Source: JAKOQB01 sp036824465 (GTDB lineage Bacteria; Pseudomonadota; Gammaproteobacteria; Burkholderiales; Burkholderiaceae_F). Taken from it: a DNA stretch of 64,000 nucleotides. Within the stretch, counting starts at the first letter, position 1. Each line of letters opens with the position of its first letter. The translations under genes were made by a program, and so were the position numbers. Positions 1 through 8,767 of this stretch are shown one piece after another. The notes beneath the pieces were generated by a model. The model saw only the letters and a program-made list of their open reading frames with translations, had not been told where the DNA came from and made no database searches. The DNA lies in NCBI GenBank assembly GCA_036824465.1, contig DAITAC010000005.1, forward strand, positions 27,052 to 91,051, read 5' to 3'.

Positions 1-1
1 A

Positions 2-1981
2 CGCCACGACTACGCTTATTACGTGGCGAACGCACCAACGGTGCCCGACGCCGAGTACGACCGCCTGTTTGCGGAGCTGCAGGCGCTTGAAGCGGAGTAT
101 CCGACGCTGGTCAGGCCCGACTCTCCGACAAAACGGGTCAGCGGCACGCCGAGCAGCGCGTTCGCCGAAGTGGTTCACACGGTGCCGATGCTGTCGATCC
201 GCTCCGAGACCGACACCACAGCTCAGGGTGCGATCGGCTTTGACGCGCGCATTCGGCGCGATCTCGAGCTGGGTGCGGACGATCCGCCGGTCGAGTACAG
301 CGCTGAACTGAAGTTCGATGGACTCGCCATCAGCCTGCGTTATGAGGACGGCGTGCTCGTGCGCGCCGCGACGCGCGGCAACGGGACGGTCGGCGAAGAC
401 GTGACCGCCAATGTGCGAACCATCCGCACGATTCCCCTGCGGTTGAGTGGATCACCGCCAGCGCTGATCGAGGTGCGCGGCGAGGCGCTGATGCTCCGGC
501 GCGATTTCGAACGGCTCAATGAGCGACAGGCAGCGGCCAGCGAAAAACTCTTTGCCAATCCGCGCAATGCCGCGGCGGGCAGCCTGCGCCAGCTTGACCC
601 GGCGATCACCGCCAGGCGCCCGCTGCATTTCTTCGCCTACGGGATTGGTGAGGTGCGCGACTGGCGGTTACCGTCGACGCATTCGGCATTGCTGGACGCG
701 CTGGCCGCGCTCGGCGTGCCGGTGGACAAACAGCACACCGTTGTTCACGGCGCGGCCGGACTGGTCGAGTTCCACCGCGCAATGGGGGCGCGGCGCGCAG
801 ACCTGGCGTTCGAGATCGACGGCGTGGTCTACAAGGTCAATCGGCTCGATCTGCAGCAGCGGCTTGGCTTTGTCACGCGCGAGCCGCGCTGGGCAGTCGC
901 ACACAAGTATCCGGCACAGGAGATGGTGACGACGCTGCTCGACATCGAAGTTCAGGTCGGCCGCACCGGCGCGCTGACGCCAGTGGCGCGACTGGCACCG
1001 GTGTTCGTCGGCGGCACGACGGTATCCAACGCGACCCTGCACAACGAAGACGAGATCCATCGCAAGGACATCCGGATCGGCGATTCGGTGATTGTGCGCA
1101 GAGCCGGCGATGTGATTCCAGAGATCGTCGGCGTGGTGCTCGAGCGGCGCCCGTCCAGGACCCGGCCCTTCCACATTCCGACGACCTGCCCGGTGTGCGG
1201 ATCCGCTGTGTATCGCGAGGAGGGCGAGAAAGTCGCACGCTGCACCGGTGGCCTGTTCTGCCCCGCGCAGCAGAAACAGGCCCTGCTGCATTTTGCGGGC
1301 CGCCGCGCGCTCGATATCGAGGGTCTTGGTGACAAGTTGGTCGAGCAACTGGTTGACGCAGGTCTGGTGCGCAGCCCGGCCGATCTGTTCAAGCTCGGAT
1401 TGTCCACGCTGGCGGGCCTCGAACGCATGGCCGAGAAGTCGGCAGCTAATGTGCTGGCGGCGATCGACAAGGCGCGCCGAACCAGCTTGGAGCGCTTCAT
1501 CTTTGCGCTTGGCATCCGCCACGTTGGCGAGAGCACCGCGCGTGATCTGGCACAGCACTTCGGCACGCTCGACGCGCTGATGGATGCAGACGAAACGAAG
1601 TTGCTCGAGGTATCCGATGTAGGCCCGATCGTTGCGGCGTCGATTGCCCGCTTCTTTGCCGAACCGCACAATCGTGAGGTGATCGAGCAGTTGCGCGCCT
1701 CCGGTTTGACCTGGCCTGAAGGTACGCCACGTGTTACGAGCGACGGTGGTGGGGCGCTCACCGGCAAGACGATCGTTCTGACCGGGACCCTGCAGTTTGT
1801 CACCCGCGACGAAGCGGCGGAGCTGATCCGGGCCGCGGGCGGGAAGACGGCGTCGTCTGTGTCCCGCAAGACGGATCTCGTGGTGGCGGGGGAAGAGGCG
1901 GGCAGCAAGCTCGACAAGGCGCGCGAACTGGGCGTGCCGGTGATCGATGAAGCGCAATTCAAGAGAATCCTCGGAAGGTAG
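2..1981 (+). CDS. ligA: NAD-dependent DNA ligase LigA (5' end outside window)
   Basis: Seals nicks in duplex DNA using NAD+ during replication and repair. The reading frame is open to the window edge and already encodes the family N-terminal motif (RHDYAYYV...PDAEYDRL), so only the first few tens of residues are missing. The adenylation motif KFDG, with the nucleophile lysine codon at 311, is followed by NPRNAAAGSLRQLDP, an OB region, a four-cysteine zinc finger (CPVC...CTGG...CPA), helix-hairpin-helix repeats and a C-terminal BRCT domain. The stretch PMLSIRSETDT matches what I remember of Burkholderiales LigA rather than enterobacterial forms (from memory, not checked). The next gene starts 2 nt after the stop. 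Confidence 0.97.
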   Translation, partial: RHDYAYYVANAPTVPDAEYDRLFAELQALEAEYPTLVRPDSPTKRVSGTPSSAFAEVVHTVPMLSIRSETDTTAQGAIGFDARIRRDLELGADDPPVEYSAELKFDGLAISLRYEDGVLVRAATRGNGTVGEDVTANVRTIRTIPLRLSGSPPALIEVRGEALMLRRDFERLNERQAAASEKLFANPRNAAAGSLRQLDPAITARRPLHFFAYGIGEVRDWRLPSTHSALLDALAALGVPVDKQHTVVHGAAGLVEFHRAMGARRADLAFEIDGVVYKVNRLDLQQRLGFVTREPRWAVAHKYPAQEMVTTLLDIEVQVGRTGALTPVARLAPVFVGGTTVSNATLHNEDEIHRKDIRIGDSVIVRRAGDVIPEIVGVVLERRPSRTRPFHIPTTCPVCGSAVYREEGEKVARCTGGLFCPAQQKQALLHFAGRRALDIEGLGDKLVEQLVDAGLVRSPADLFKLGLSTLAGLERMAEKSAANVLAAIDKARRTSLERFIFALGIRHVGESTARDLAQHFGTLDALMDADETKLLEVSDVGPIVAASIARFFAEPHNREVIEQLRASGLTWPEGTPRVTSDGGGALTGKTIVLTGTLQFVTRDEAAELIRAAGGKTASSVSRKTDLVVAGEEAGSKLDKARELGVPVIDEAQFKRILGR

Positions 1982-1983
1982 AC

Positions 1984-2727
1984 ATGTACGCAATCATCGG
2001 CGGCAGCGGGTTGGCCAAGCTTTCGACTCTGTCGCGCACGCGACGCCAGGTGATGCGAACGCCCTATGGCGAGCCGTCGGGTGCATTGACCTTCGGCGAA
2101 CTGGCGGGGCGCGAGGTCGTGTTCCTGGCCCGCCACGGCTACGGCCACACAATTGCGCCGCACGAAATCAACTATCGCGCCAACATCTGGGCGCTGAAGG
2201 ATCTGAACATCGAGGGCGTCTTCTCGGTCGCCTCGGTCGGCGGGATACGCGCGGACCTTGGCCCCGGAACGCTCGTGGTGCCGGATCAGATCATCGACTA
2301 CTCCCATAGCCGCAAGGCAACCTTCTACGAAGGCGCCGACGCGCCGGTCACCCACATCGACTTCACCTGGCCGTATGCGGAACGGATCAGGGACCTTCTG
2401 CTCGCCGCTGCCGCGCGCTGCAACGAGACCGTTGTCGACGGAGGCGTCTATGCATGCACGCAGGGGCCACGGCTCGAAACCGCGGCGGAGATTGAACGCA
2501 TTGCACGCGACGGCGGCGAACTGGTCGGCATGACCGGCATGCCGGAGGCTGCGCTGGCGCGCGAAGCAGGGCTCGACTACGCCACACTCGGCGTCGTTGT
2601 CAATCACGCGGCTGGCCGTGGCGACAGCCGTTCCGCCATCCGCCTGGAGGATCTGGACAATGTGCTGCGTGCCACCGTGGTCCGCGCGGTTGCAGTCGTC
2701 GAGGCTGCGCTGACGGCCGTGAAATGA
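1984..2727 (+). CDS. MTAP/PNP-family phosphorylase, probably S-methyl-5'-thioinosine phosphorylase
   Basis: Phosphorolysis of a 5'-methylthio-purine nucleoside for polyamine by-product salvage. The 247-residue protein shows the family phosphate loop GGSG (residues 6-9), RHGYGHTIAPHEINYRAN (50-67), TQGPRLETAAEI (159-170) and GMTGMPEA (182-189). In the purine-binding strand it has Asn (VVVNH, N207), where adenine-specific MTAPs carry Asp; as in 6-oxopurine PNPs this suggests methylthioinosine rather than methylthioadenosine. The substrate call is inference. It starts 2 nt after ligA and its stop overlaps the def start by 4 nt (ATGA). Confidence 0.85.
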   Translation: MYAIIGGSGLAKLSTLSRTRRQVMRTPYGEPSGALTFGELAGREVVFLARHGYGHTIAPHEINYRANIWALKDLNIEGVFSVASVGGIRADLGPGTLVVPDQIIDYSHSRKATFYEGADAPVTHIDFTWPYAERIRDLLLAAAARCNETVVDGGVYACTQGPRLETAAEIERIARDGGELVGMTGMPEAALAREAGLDYATLGVVVNHAAGRGDSRSAIRLEDLDNVLRATVVRAVAVVEAALTAVK

Positions 2728-3260
2728 TTCGACCCATTCTGCGCATGGGCGATCCGCGCCTGCTGCAGGTTTCGCAGCCGGTGAAGTCGTTCGACACGCC
2801 CGAAATTCATGCACTGATTCAGGACATGTTCGATACCATGCATGCGGTCGACGGCGCGGGGCTGGCGGCGCCGCAGATTGGCGTACCGCTGCGCGTGGTG
2901 ATCTTTGGCACGGGCGAGCGCAATCCGCGTTATCCGGACATGGAGCCTGTGCCGCAAACCATCCTGGTCAATCCGACTCTGACGCCTCTGACGGATCAGT
3001 TGGAAGAAGGTTGGGAAGGATGTCTTTCGGTGCCGGGGCTGCGGGGCGTCGTGGCGCGCCACGTGAAGTTGCGCTACGCGGGGTTTGATCCGCGCGGTGT
3101 CCCGATCGAACGCGCAGTCGATGGGTTTCACGCCCGGGTGGTACAGCACGAATGTGATCACCTTGATGGCATCCTGTATCCGATGCGCATGCGCGATCTT
3201 TCCCGCTTCGGCTTCACCGACGTGCTGTTTCCGGATCTGGCCGGGCAACCGGACGAATGA
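2724..3260 (+). CDS. def: Peptide deformylase
   Basis: Removes the N-formyl group from nascent proteins; Fe2+/Zn2+ enzyme. All three signature motifs are present: GAGLAAPQIG (44-53), EGCLSVPG (98-105, metal ligand C100) and QHECDHLDG (141-149, ligands H142 and H146 with catalytic E143). The length of 178 residues is normal. The start codon overlaps the preceding stop (ATGA), implying translational coupling with the phosphorylase gene. The usual partner fmt is not adjacent; instead the def stop overlaps the start of a broken SDR gene. Confidence 0.97.
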   Translation: MIRPILRMGDPRLLQVSQPVKSFDTPEIHALIQDMFDTMHAVDGAGLAAPQIGVPLRVVIFGTGERNPRYPDMEPVPQTILVNPTLTPLTDQLEEGWEGCLSVPGLRGVVARHVKLRYAGFDPRGVPIERAVDGFHARVVQHECDHLDGILYPMRMRDLSRFGFTDVLFPDLAGQPDE

Positions 3261-3364
3261 TGATGACGCCCGCGCCAGTGCGCCTGTTCGATCTGTCGGG
3301 ACGAGTTGTCGTCGTCACCGGATCCGGGTTGGCGGCGGACGGCGGCTATCCGGTCATGGCCTGA
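3257..3364 (+). pseudogene. Short-chain dehydrogenase remnant with internal deletion
   Basis: A 35-codon frame starts in the def stop codon (ATGATGATG). It reads MMMTPAPVRLFDLSGRVV then VVTGSG, which is the start and first Rossmann strand of an SDR, and passes directly into LAADGGYPVMA, which is how SDR C-termini look (compare QVLAVDGG near the end of the SDR at 60447-61226). About 200 internal codons are missing, yet frame and stop are kept. The 4-nt overlap with def shows that the intact gene was once the next cistron. A functional 35-residue peptide is unlikely but not excluded. Confidence 0.65.
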
Positions 3365-3389
3365 CTGAAAGCGCCACCGCGCGCTGAGC

Positions 3390-5945
3390 TCAAGGTGTCA
3401 GCGCCTGCAGCAGGTCCTGTTCGATCTGCAGCTGGCCGCGCGGTTCAGCAAGCTCCGGGCCGTCGATCAGGAACACGTCCTCGACCCGTTCGCCCAACGT
3501 ATTGATCTTCGCGGTATGGACGTTGATGCCGTGCGTGGCGAACACCCGAGTCATCTCGTACAGCAAACCGATGCGATCGGTGGCCGTCACGTTCAGCAGG
3601 AAATGGCGTCCGTCGGCGTCCGGTTGCAGGTGCACACTGGGTGAGACCGGAAAGTGGCGCGATTGCCGCGAAAGCCGGCCTTTGGCCGGCTGCGGCAGAG
3701 GTGTGACCTGATCGATCCATGCCGCCAGTTCGTGCTCAATGCGGGCCAGCAGTTCCCGATAATGTCTGGACCTGCCGTTGTCGCTGACAAGGAACGTGTC
3801 AAGCGCGTATCCGTGGCGGGTCGTGTGGATCTTGGCGTCCAGAATGCTCAGATTGCGGCTGTCGAAATAGCCGCACACGCGCGCGAACAGCGCCTTCTGG
3901 TCGCGAACGTAGATCAGCACTTCCACGCCTTCGCCGGTTTGCGACAGACGGGTGCGCACGATCGCGCGGTCGCTTTCCACATGCGCGACCAGCGTGCGCG
4001 AATGCCAGGCGATGTCACGCGCGGAGTGACGCAGGAAGTAAACGACATCAAGCTGCTTCCATAGCGCCTCGTGCGCGGTGTCCGACAAACCATACAGTTT
4101 GAGGATGCCGAGCGCTTCGCGCTTGCGGCGCTCCAGTTCCGCGGTCGCCGGGACCGCCTCGCCTCCAAGTAGTCGACGCGTGAGACGGAACAGGTCCTCG
4201 AGCAGCTTTGCCTTCCAGTTGTTCCAGACCCTCGGACTCGTCCCGCGCACGTCGGCGACGGTCAGCAGGTACAGGGCAATCAGCCGGCGCTCGGTTTCAA
4301 CCCGGCGCGCGAACTGGCTCACGACCGCGGGATCGGCAATGTCCTGTTTCTGCGCGACGCGCGACATGGACAGATGCTGCTCAACCAGGAACGCGACCAG
4401 CGCCGTGTCCTCCTTCAGCAAGCCATGCTGGCGGCAGAAGGCCATTGCATCGTGTGCCCCGAGTTCGCTGTGATCGCCGCCACGGCCTTTGGCGATATCG
4501 TGAAACAGCGCCGCGACGTACAGCAGCCACGGACGCTCGAAGTCGGCGATGAGCTGGCTGCACAGCGGAAACTCGTGCGCGAACTCCGCCATCGTGAAGC
4601 GGCGCAGATTACGGATCACCTGCAGGATATGCTGGTCGACCGTGTACACGTGAAACAGGTCGTGCTGCATCTGGCCGACGATGCGCCGGAAGACCGGCAG
4701 GTAACGGCCGAGTACCGACCATTGGTTCATCCGGCGCAGTGCGTGCACGATGCCGCGTGGCTGCTGGAGAATCGCGATGAATGTGGCGCGATTTGTGGCG
4801 TCACGCCGGAATTCCGCGTTGATCAGAAAGCGGCCGTGCCAGAGTGCACGCAGCAGGCGCGGCGTCATGTCCTTCAACTCAGCATGCTGCTGCAGCAGCA
4901 GGAAGGCGCGCAGCATCGCGTTCGGATCGCGGTGCAGCGCGTCTTCGCTTACGAGATCAAGCTTTTCATTGCGAACGGCGAACACGTCATCGATCGACTC
5001 GATCTGCTCGCCGGCCCGTGGAAACAGGCGTTGCTCGATGTTCTGCAGCACGATCGTGTTCAACTGGGTCACCGCCTTCGCAGCCCAGTAGTAACGCTGC
5101 ATCAGACGCTCACTGGCACGATGTGTCGCGCTGGGCTGGATGCCCATGGCCTGTGCGACCGCATCCTGCACGTCGAATACAAGCCGATCTTCCCGACGAT
5201 GCGCCACCAGGTGCAGGTGCGCGCGGATTTCCTTCAGCGTCCGTTCGTTGCGCTTGAGGAGCCGAAACTCCTCGGCTGTGAGCAGGCCACGCGCCGCGAT
5301 CTGCTGCCAGGATCCGCCAAAACCCGCCGCGCGCGCCACCCACGCCATCACCTGCAGGTCACGCAGGCCGCCAGGACTTTCCTTGCAGTTCGGCTCAAGG
5401 CTGTAGGGGGTCTCCTGAAATTTGGTGTGGCGCTGCTGCTGTTCGAGCAGCTTGGCGCGGAAGTACGCCTGCGGATCAAGCACGGCGACGATCGCCTTCG
5501 AAAACTGATCGAAGATCGCGCCTGGTCCGGCGATCGGACGGGATTCCAGCATCGACGTGAGCACCGTCACGTCGCGTCTGGCCTCTTCCTGGCATTCGGC
5601 CAGGGTTCGAACGCTGTGGCCAATGTGCAGGCCGGTGTCCCACAGCGTGCCGATCAACTGCTCGATGCGCGCGCGTCCGTCGGCATCCAGTTCGCCGCAC
5701 GGCAACAGCAGAATATCGACGTCGGAATGCGGGAACAGCTCGCCACGTCCATACCCGCCGACGGCGATCACCGCGACGTGTTTTCCGATGCTGCTCGAAT
5801 GGATCAGGCGCAGCAGGACGCGATCAACGGCGCGCGCGAGGCCCTTCAGCAGCGGCCCGACTGCGTTGCCACGTTCGAAGCGCGCAATCAGGCTGCCGCG
5901 CTCGGCGCGCAGTTCATCGCGCAGCGCGAACCCAACATCGTTCAT
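3390..5945 (-). CDS. glnD: Bifunctional uridylyltransferase/uridylyl-removing enzyme (PII sensor)
   Basis: Senses glutamine and uridylylates or deuridylylates PII proteins to control nitrogen metabolism. The 851-residue protein has the nucleotidyltransferase motif GGYGRGELFPHSDVD (63-77, metal ligands D75 and D77), the GlnD-type linker, an HD domain (LFHDIAKGRGGDHSE) for the removing activity, and two C-terminal ACT domains (RVCGYFDSRNLSILDAKI and DRIGLLYEMTRVFATHGI). I chose the ATG at 5945 (MNDVGF); the frame is open further upstream but would run into map. The map stop lies 11 nt before this start, so the two are probably co-transcribed. Confidence 0.96.
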   Translation of the reverse strand: MNDVGFALRDELRAERGSLIARFERGNAVGPLLKGLARAVDRVLLRLIHSSSIGKHVAVIAVGGYGRGELFPHSDVDILLLPCGELDADGRARIEQLIGTLWDTGLHIGHSVRTLAECQEEARRDVTVLTSMLESRPIAGPGAIFDQFSKAIVAVLDPQAYFRAKLLEQQQRHTKFQETPYSLEPNCKESPGGLRDLQVMAWVARAAGFGGSWQQIAARGLLTAEEFRLLKRNERTLKEIRAHLHLVAHRREDRLVFDVQDAVAQAMGIQPSATHRASERLMQRYYWAAKAVTQLNTIVLQNIEQRLFPRAGEQIESIDDVFAVRNEKLDLVSEDALHRDPNAMLRAFLLLQQHAELKDMTPRLLRALWHGRFLINAEFRRDATNRATFIAILQQPRGIVHALRRMNQWSVLGRYLPVFRRIVGQMQHDLFHVYTVDQHILQVIRNLRRFTMAEFAHEFPLCSQLIADFERPWLLYVAALFHDIAKGRGGDHSELGAHDAMAFCRQHGLLKEDTALVAFLVEQHLSMSRVAQKQDIADPAVVSQFARRVETERRLIALYLLTVADVRGTSPRVWNNWKAKLLEDLFRLTRRLLGGEAVPATAELERRKREALGILKLYGLSDTAHEALWKQLDVVYFLRHSARDIAWHSRTLVAHVESDRAIVRTRLSQTGEGVEVLIYVRDQKALFARVCGYFDSRNLSILDAKIHTTRHGYALDTFLVSDNGRSRHYRELLARIEHELAAWIDQVTPLPQPAKGRLSRQSRHFPVSPSVHLQPDADGRHFLLNVTATDRIGLLYEMTRVFATHGINVHTAKINTLGERVEDVFLIDGPELAEPRGQLQIEQDLLQALTP

Positions 5946-5956
5946 GGTCCGATCGA

Positions 5957-6790
5957 TCAGGCGTCCGCGAGCACAGGCGGGGCGGCGCCCACGGCGACCA
6001 GCCGTGGCGGTGGAGGCGTTTGCGCCGAAAGGGTCATGATCTCGTACCCGGACTCGGTGACGAGTACCGTGTGCTCCCACTGCGCGGATAACGAGTGATC
6101 CTTGGTCACGATGGTCCAGCCGTCAGCCAGTTCGCGGATCTCCCGGCGACCCGCGTTGATCATCGGCTCGATCGTGAAGATCATTCCAGGCACCAGCTTT
6201 TCAAGTGTGCCCGCCTTGCCGTAATGCAGAACCTGTGGCTCCTCATGGAACTTGCGACCAATGCCGTGGCCGCAGAATTCCCTCACCACGCTGTAGCCGT
6301 GTTTTTCGGCATGCGCCTGGATCGCATGGCCGATATCACCCAGATGTGCGCCACCGCGTACCTGACGAATTCCAAGCCACATGCATTCATAGGTGACGTC
6401 GCAGAGCCGGCGCGCCGCGATCGACGGCTCTCCGACGTAGAACATGCGGCTGGTGTCGCCATGAAAGCCGCCCTTGATGACCGTGATATCGATATTGACG
6501 ATGTCGCCGTTCTTCAGCACGCGATCCCCCGGGATTCCGTGGCAGACCTGGTGGTTGACCGAGGTGCAGATCGACTTCGGGTACGGACGATATCCGGGCG
6601 GCGCGTAATTGAGCGGCGCCGGCGTGCCACCCTGTACATTGACGATCAGGTCGTGGCACAGGCGGTCAAGCTCGGCCGTCGTCGCGCCGGCTTTGACATG
6701 CGGCGTGATGAAGTCCAGCACCTCGGCAGCCAGCCGGCCGGCCGTGCGCATGCCTTCAATGTCGGTCTCGGTCTTGATCAGGATGGCCAT
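5957..6790 (-). CDS. map: Methionine aminopeptidase, type I
   Basis: Removes the initiator methionine after deformylation. The start MAILIKTETDIEGMR at 6790 gives 277 residues. Metal ligands are visible in NIDITVIKGGFHGDTSRMF (two Asp), GHGIGRKFHEEP (His), FTIEPMI (Glu) and QWEHTVLV (Glu). The last ~25 residues form a Pro/Ala-rich tail (TPPPPRLVAVGAAPP) beyond the usual end. It is divergent from rpsB, the common proteobacterial arrangement, and is followed by glnD. Confidence 0.97.
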   Translation of the reverse strand: MAILIKTETDIEGMRTAGRLAAEVLDFITPHVKAGATTAELDRLCHDLIVNVQGGTPAPLNYAPPGYRPYPKSICTSVNHQVCHGIPGDRVLKNGDIVNIDITVIKGGFHGDTSRMFYVGEPSIAARRLCDVTYECMWLGIRQVRGGAHLGDIGHAIQAHAEKHGYSVVREFCGHGIGRKFHEEPQVLHYGKAGTLEKLVPGMIFTIEPMINAGRREIRELADGWTIVTKDHSLSAQWEHTVLVTESGYEIMTLSAQTPPPPRLVAVGAAPPVLADA

Positions 6791-6835
6791 GGCCTGCGGG
6801 TCAGCGATTGCTTCAGGTCGGGCATTGCCCTTCGA

Positions 6836-6855
6836 AGCCCGTATAATAGCGGGCT
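6836..6855 (+). promoter_or_regulatory. Probable rpsB promoter (-10 element)
   Basis: A perfect TATAAT lies at 6842-6847 in the map/rpsB divergent region, flanked by a 6-bp inverted repeat (AGCCCG/CGGGCT). No good -35 hexamer is seen at 16-18 bp, so the call rests on the -10 box and its position about 160 bp before rpsB. Confidence 0.5.
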
Positions 6856-7005
6856 GCCCTTGGCGGGAACGGCTTAATCGTCCTCGCGTCAGGGGCAAAT
6901 CGCGCGCGCCTGCCACCAAGGTGCTCGTCCGCGGTCAGCGAGGCTGACGCGCGGATGGGAGACTCGGCGGGCGTGTTGGACCCAACCTTGGCCTGGAGTA
7001 TCAGC
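6856..7005 (+). promoter_or_regulatory. Structured rpsB 5' leader
   Basis: About 150 nt of untranslated leader lie between the likely start site and rpsB. It contains a strong hairpin at 6928-6955: TCCGCGGTCAGC pairs with GCTGAC-G-CGCGGA through 12 pairs with one bulged G and a GAG loop. In gammaproteobacteria the rpsB leader is a binding site for S2 autoregulation; a similar role here is inference. GGAG at 6995-6998 is the ribosome-binding site. Confidence 0.4.
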
Positions 7006-7752
7006 ATGTCTGTCACCATGCGTGAGATGCTGGAAGCGGGTGTCCATTTCGGACATCAGACCCGTTTCTGGAACCCGAAGATGGCACCGTACATCTTCGG
7101 CCACCGCAACAAGATCCACATCATTAACCTCGAGCGCACGCTGGAGAACTTCCTGCAGGCGTCGAAGTTCGTGCGTCAGCTGGCCGCCAATCGCGGAACC
7201 ATTCTGTTCGTCGGCACCAAGCGCCAGGCGCGCGAGATCGTGGTCGAAGAGGCCAGGCGCTGCGGCATGCCGTACGTTGATCAGCGCTGGCTGGGCGGAA
7301 TGCTGACCAATTTCAAGACCATCAAGGCATCGATCAAGCGCTTGAAAGAGATGGAGCAGACCATCGAGGAAGGCGGCCTCGAGCGGATGTCGAAGAAAGA
7401 AGCGTTGACGTTCCAGCGCGAGGTAGACAAGTTCAACACGTCGATCGGCGGCATCAAGGACATGACGGCGCTGCCGGACGCGCTGTTCGTGGTCGATGTC
7501 GGTTACCACAAGATCTCGATCGCGGAAGCTGCCAAGCTCGGCATTCCCGTCGTGGCAGTGGTCGACACCAATCATTCTCCGGAGGGCATCTCGTACGTGA
7601 TTCCAGGCAATGACGATTCGAGCCGCGCCGTCCGCCTCTATGCGCGCGGCATTGCGGATGTGGTGCTGGAAGGCAAAGCGACCTCGCTGCAAGGTGTAGT
7701 GCAGGCAACCACCGGCGAAGAGTTCGTCGAGGTCGAGGAAGACGCTGCGTGA
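7006..7752 (+). CDS. rpsB: 30S ribosomal protein S2
   Basis: Component of the 30S head/body junction. The protein starts MSVTMREMLEAGVHFGHQTR, the standard S2 N-terminus, and continues with FGHRNKIHIINLERT, VDQRWLGGMLTNFKT and GIPVVAVVDTNHSPEGI. It is 248 residues long, typical for the family. An upstream in-frame GTG at 6955 would add 17 unrelated residues and is rejected in favour of the ATG with an SD. A terminator-like hairpin follows before tsf, as in other proteobacteria. Confidence 0.98.
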   Translation: MSVTMREMLEAGVHFGHQTRFWNPKMAPYIFGHRNKIHIINLERTLENFLQASKFVRQLAANRGTILFVGTKRQAREIVVEEARRCGMPYVDQRWLGGMLTNFKTIKASIKRLKEMEQTIEEGGLERMSKKEALTFQREVDKFNTSIGGIKDMTALPDALFVVDVGYHKISIAEAAKLGIPVVAVVDTNHSPEGISYVIPGNDDSSRAVRLYARGIADVVLEGKATSLQGVVQATTGEEFVEVEEDAA

Positions 7753-7800
7753 TGAGCGCATCGGCGGTCGGCAATCCTGCCGCCGACGTCTTTCTTCAAG

Positions 7801-7822
7801 AAGGGGCGCAAGCCCCTTTTTT
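7801..7822 (+). terminator. Intrinsic terminator/attenuator between rpsB and tsf
   Basis: AAGGGGC-GCAA-GCCCCTT: a perfect 7-bp stem with a GNRA-type tetraloop followed by a run of T (7817-7822). Its place between rpsB and tsf suggests partial termination that lowers tsf relative to rpsB expression. Confidence 0.85.
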
Positions 7823-7862
7823 CTAATGATCGAAACTGCTAACTGAGTACGGGGAGTACGCG

Positions 7863-8756
7863 ATGGCGGAAATTACCGCGGGCATGGTCAAGGAATTGCG
7901 TGAGAAGACCGATGCCCCAATGATGGAATGCAAGAAAGCACTGGCCGAGGCGGGGGGCGACCTGGGCAAGGCCGAAGAGATTCTGCGCGTCAAGCTCGGC
8001 AGCAAGGCGTCCAAGGCGGCATCGCGCGTGACCGCTGAGGGAATCGTGGCGGTCAACGTGAACACCGCCGCTACGCTCGCATCGATGGTCGAAGTCAATT
8101 GCGAGACAGACTTCGTTGCGAAGAACGACGATTTCCTTGCTTTCGTTCGCAGCCTGGCCGCGCTTGTCAGCGAAAGGAATCCGACCGACGTCGCGGCGCT
8201 TTCGGCGCTGCCGCTGGGAGGCGCAGCGGTCGAATCCGCTCGTACGGCACTGATTGGCAAGATCGGCGAGAACATGTCAATTCGCAGGTTCGCACGCATC
8301 GCCGCCAAGGGTCGCATCGCCAGCTATGTGCATGGTGGCTCGAAGATCGGTGTGCTGGTGGATGTGAACGGCGGGGACGCGGAACTAGGAAAGGACCTGG
8401 CGATGCACATTGCCGCGAGCAAGCCCAAGTCACTCGATGCGAGCGGCGTGCCACGGGATCTGATCGATTCCGAACGCCGCATCGCAATCGAGAAGGCACG
8501 CGAGGCTGGCAAACCGGACGCAATGCTCGAGAAGATTGCCGAGGGGAGCGTGCAGAAGTTCCTGAAGGAAAACACGCTGCTCGGCCAGGTATTTGTCAAG
8601 GCGTCCGACGGCAAGCAGACGATCGAGCAGCTGCTCAAGTCCAAGGGCGCCAGCGTGAACAGTTTTGTCCTGTACGTCGTGGGTGAAGGCATCGAAAAGC
8701 GGCAGAACGATTTCGCGGCTGAGGTCGCGGCGCAGGCGGCCGCGGCGCGCGCCTGA
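7863..8756 (+). CDS. tsf: Elongation factor Ts
   Basis: Nucleotide exchange factor for EF-Tu. It starts MAEITAGMVKELREKTDAPM and contains the EF-Tu-contacting TDFVAKNDDF motif. The length of 297 residues is usual for betaproteobacteria. GGGGAG just upstream of the ATG is the ribosome-binding site. It is followed after 11 nt by pyrH, so transcription that passes the rpsB terminator continues into UMP kinase and frr. Confidence 0.98.
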   Translation: MAEITAGMVKELREKTDAPMMECKKALAEAGGDLGKAEEILRVKLGSKASKAASRVTAEGIVAVNVNTAATLASMVEVNCETDFVAKNDDFLAFVRSLAALVSERNPTDVAALSALPLGGAAVESARTALIGKIGENMSIRRFARIAAKGRIASYVHGGSKIGVLVDVNGGDAELGKDLAMHIAASKPKSLDASGVPRDLIDSERRIAIEKAREAGKPDAMLEKIAEGSVQKFLKENTLLGQVFVKASDGKQTIEQLLKSKGASVNSFVLYVVGEGIEKRQNDFAAEVAAQAAAARA

Positions 8757-8767
8757 TCGGAGGCGGC

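Noticed and set aside
4374..6098. Long plus-strand open frame (574 codons) opposite glnD.
   Set aside because: Shadow of the high-GC glnD gene; glnD shows all family motifs and the opposite frame shows none.
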